Source: Chloroflexota bacterium (GTDB taxonomy: Bacteria > Chloroflexota > UBA11872 > VXOZ01). Taken from it: a stretch of 42,470 nt of DNA. Both the position numbers and the translations under genes were made by a program. The notes under the pieces were generated by a model. That model made no database searches, was not told the origin of the DNA, and worked only from the letters and a program-made list of their open reading frames with translations. Positions within the stretch are counted from its first letter, which is position 1. Each line of letters opens with the position of its first letter. The stretch spans positions 1-42,470 of the forward strand of contig JAPOQA010000065.1 in the NCBI GenBank assembly GCA_026710945.1, given 5' to 3'. Of the stretch, positions 42,071 to 42,470 are shown in pieces.

Positions 42071-42150
42071 GCCTTGGGAGTTCAGCGTTTGAACCGAAGA
42101 AAAATGCGCTAGAGTAATGCGGAGAAGATGGATTCGCTAGACTCACAAAC

Positions 42151-42470
42151 GAAGTGCAACACTTTGCTAAGGTGTTGCCATGGGAACACAGTACAGTCAG
42201 CTTACCATTGAAGAGCGGTGTGAAGTGGCCCGACTTCACGCCGCGGGACACTCGTACCGGCAAATTGCTGCAGCTCTGGATCGCGCGCCATCGACGATTT
42301 CGCGGGAGGTAAAACGCAATGGGACTCAGAGTGACGGCTACCAAGCGGGGTATGCCGCCGAACAGGCATGGGCGCGGCGCTGGGGAGGCGGCAAGTTGGA
42401 ACGGGATGACGTTTTGCGGGAGAAAGTGCTGGGGTACTTGCGACAGTGCTGGTCGCCGGAACAGGTGGCA
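42151..42470 (+). mobile_element. IS30-family insertion sequence, left part only
   Basis: The transposase reading frame at 42180 runs off the window. Just before it GCAACAC (42156-42162) and GTGTTGC (42172-42178) form a 7-bp stem that ends one base before the ATG. AAGTGCAACACTT (42152-42164) is itself a small dyad and could be part of the terminal inverted repeat. The exact left end and target duplication cannot be fixed without the right end. Confidence 0.6.
42180..42470 (+). CDS. IS30-family transposase, N-terminal part
   Basis: 97 codons are visible, open to the window end. It begins MGTQYSQLTIEERCEVARLH, followed by HSYRQIAAALDRAPSTISREVKRNG (about residues 24-48), the helix-turn-helix of IS30 transposases that binds the terminal repeats. 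It continues through DGYQAGYAAEQAWARR and ends at RQCWSPEQVA, matching the usual W-SPEQIA segment before the DDE catalytic domain. The catalytic part lies outside. The hairpin at 42156-42178 abuts the start codon and could restrain translation or belong to the IS terminus. Intactness cannot be judged. Confidence 0.9.
   Translation, partial: MGTQYSQLTIEERCEVARLHAAGHSYRQIAAALDRAPSTISREVKRNGTQSDGYQAGYAAEQAWARRWGGGKLERDDVLREKVLGYLRQCWSPEQVA

Noticed and set aside
1-42470. CRISPR array
   Set aside because: Repeats here are long, irregularly spaced and palindromic; no set of short direct repeats with unique equal-length spacers or cas genes is present.

Overview
This is a GC-rich bacterial chromosome segment. 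It carries mostly housekeeping metabolism, with three visibly AT-richer inserts and unusually many palindromic intergenic repeats. RNase J, a DUF151-type bifunctional nuclease, family 4 uracil-DNA glycosylase, formate-THF ligase and several Gfo/Idh/MocA genes, together with the hairpin families GCGGGGGACAAGCCCCCGC and CCCTCTCC..GAGAGGG, suggest an uncultured Chloroflexota lineage. That placement is inference; no rRNA or marker phylogeny is available here. Many start codons are GTG or TTG with good Shine-Dalgarno sites, and I moved several starts accordingly.

Layout. 0-5.5 kb: tandem repeat, NMN/NaMN adenylyltransferase-like gene, DUF151 nuclease with terminator, lysC behind a promoter and an attenuator-like hairpin, then a divergent pair of 2-hydroxyacid dehydrogenase and argB. 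5.5-13.2 kb: fumarylacetoacetate hydrolase family gene, Gfo/Idh/MocA oxidoreductase, polysaccharide deacetylase, DegT aminotransferase and rsmI, separated by large repeat blocks. 13.2-20.9 kb: overlapping nadE and nitrilase genes (a split glutamine-dependent NAD synthetase), another oxidoreductase, a class III aminotransferase, fhs, another repeat block and a uracil-DNA glycosylase. 21.1-24.8 kb: AT-richer insert with an orphan PD-(D/E)XK-like protein, a secreted three-repeat putative zinc peptidase and a small coiled-coil membrane protein. 24.9-29.5 kb: dapA, a class V aminotransferase, and an AT-richer two-gene operon of a SAMHD1/YwfO-like HD phosphohydrolase with a YwgA/Panacea-like partner. 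29.8-33.5 kb: MFS exporter with a large inserted domain, tRNA-Thr(CGU), DMT transporter, glycosyltransferase remnant. 33.6-35.2 kb: AT-richer proteasome-like Ntn-hydrolase overlapping a 65-residue protein gene. 35.2-41.1 kb: fabF, ftsK/spoIIIE and RNase J. 41.3-42.5 kb: dead GNAT gene, hairpin repeats and the start of an IS30-family element that runs off the window.

The genes do not form one pathway. Local functional groups are NAD synthesis (adenylyltransferase, nitrilase/nadE), aspartate-family and arginine amino-acid synthesis (lysC, dapA, argB), one-carbon metabolism (fhs), and DNA/RNA maintenance (ftsK, rnj, udg, rsmI). The best candidates for undescribed biology are the Ntn-hydrolase/small-protein pair, the HD/Panacea-like operon with a palindrome inside its promoter, the peptidase with two active-site-less repeats, and the nested palindromic repeat elements.
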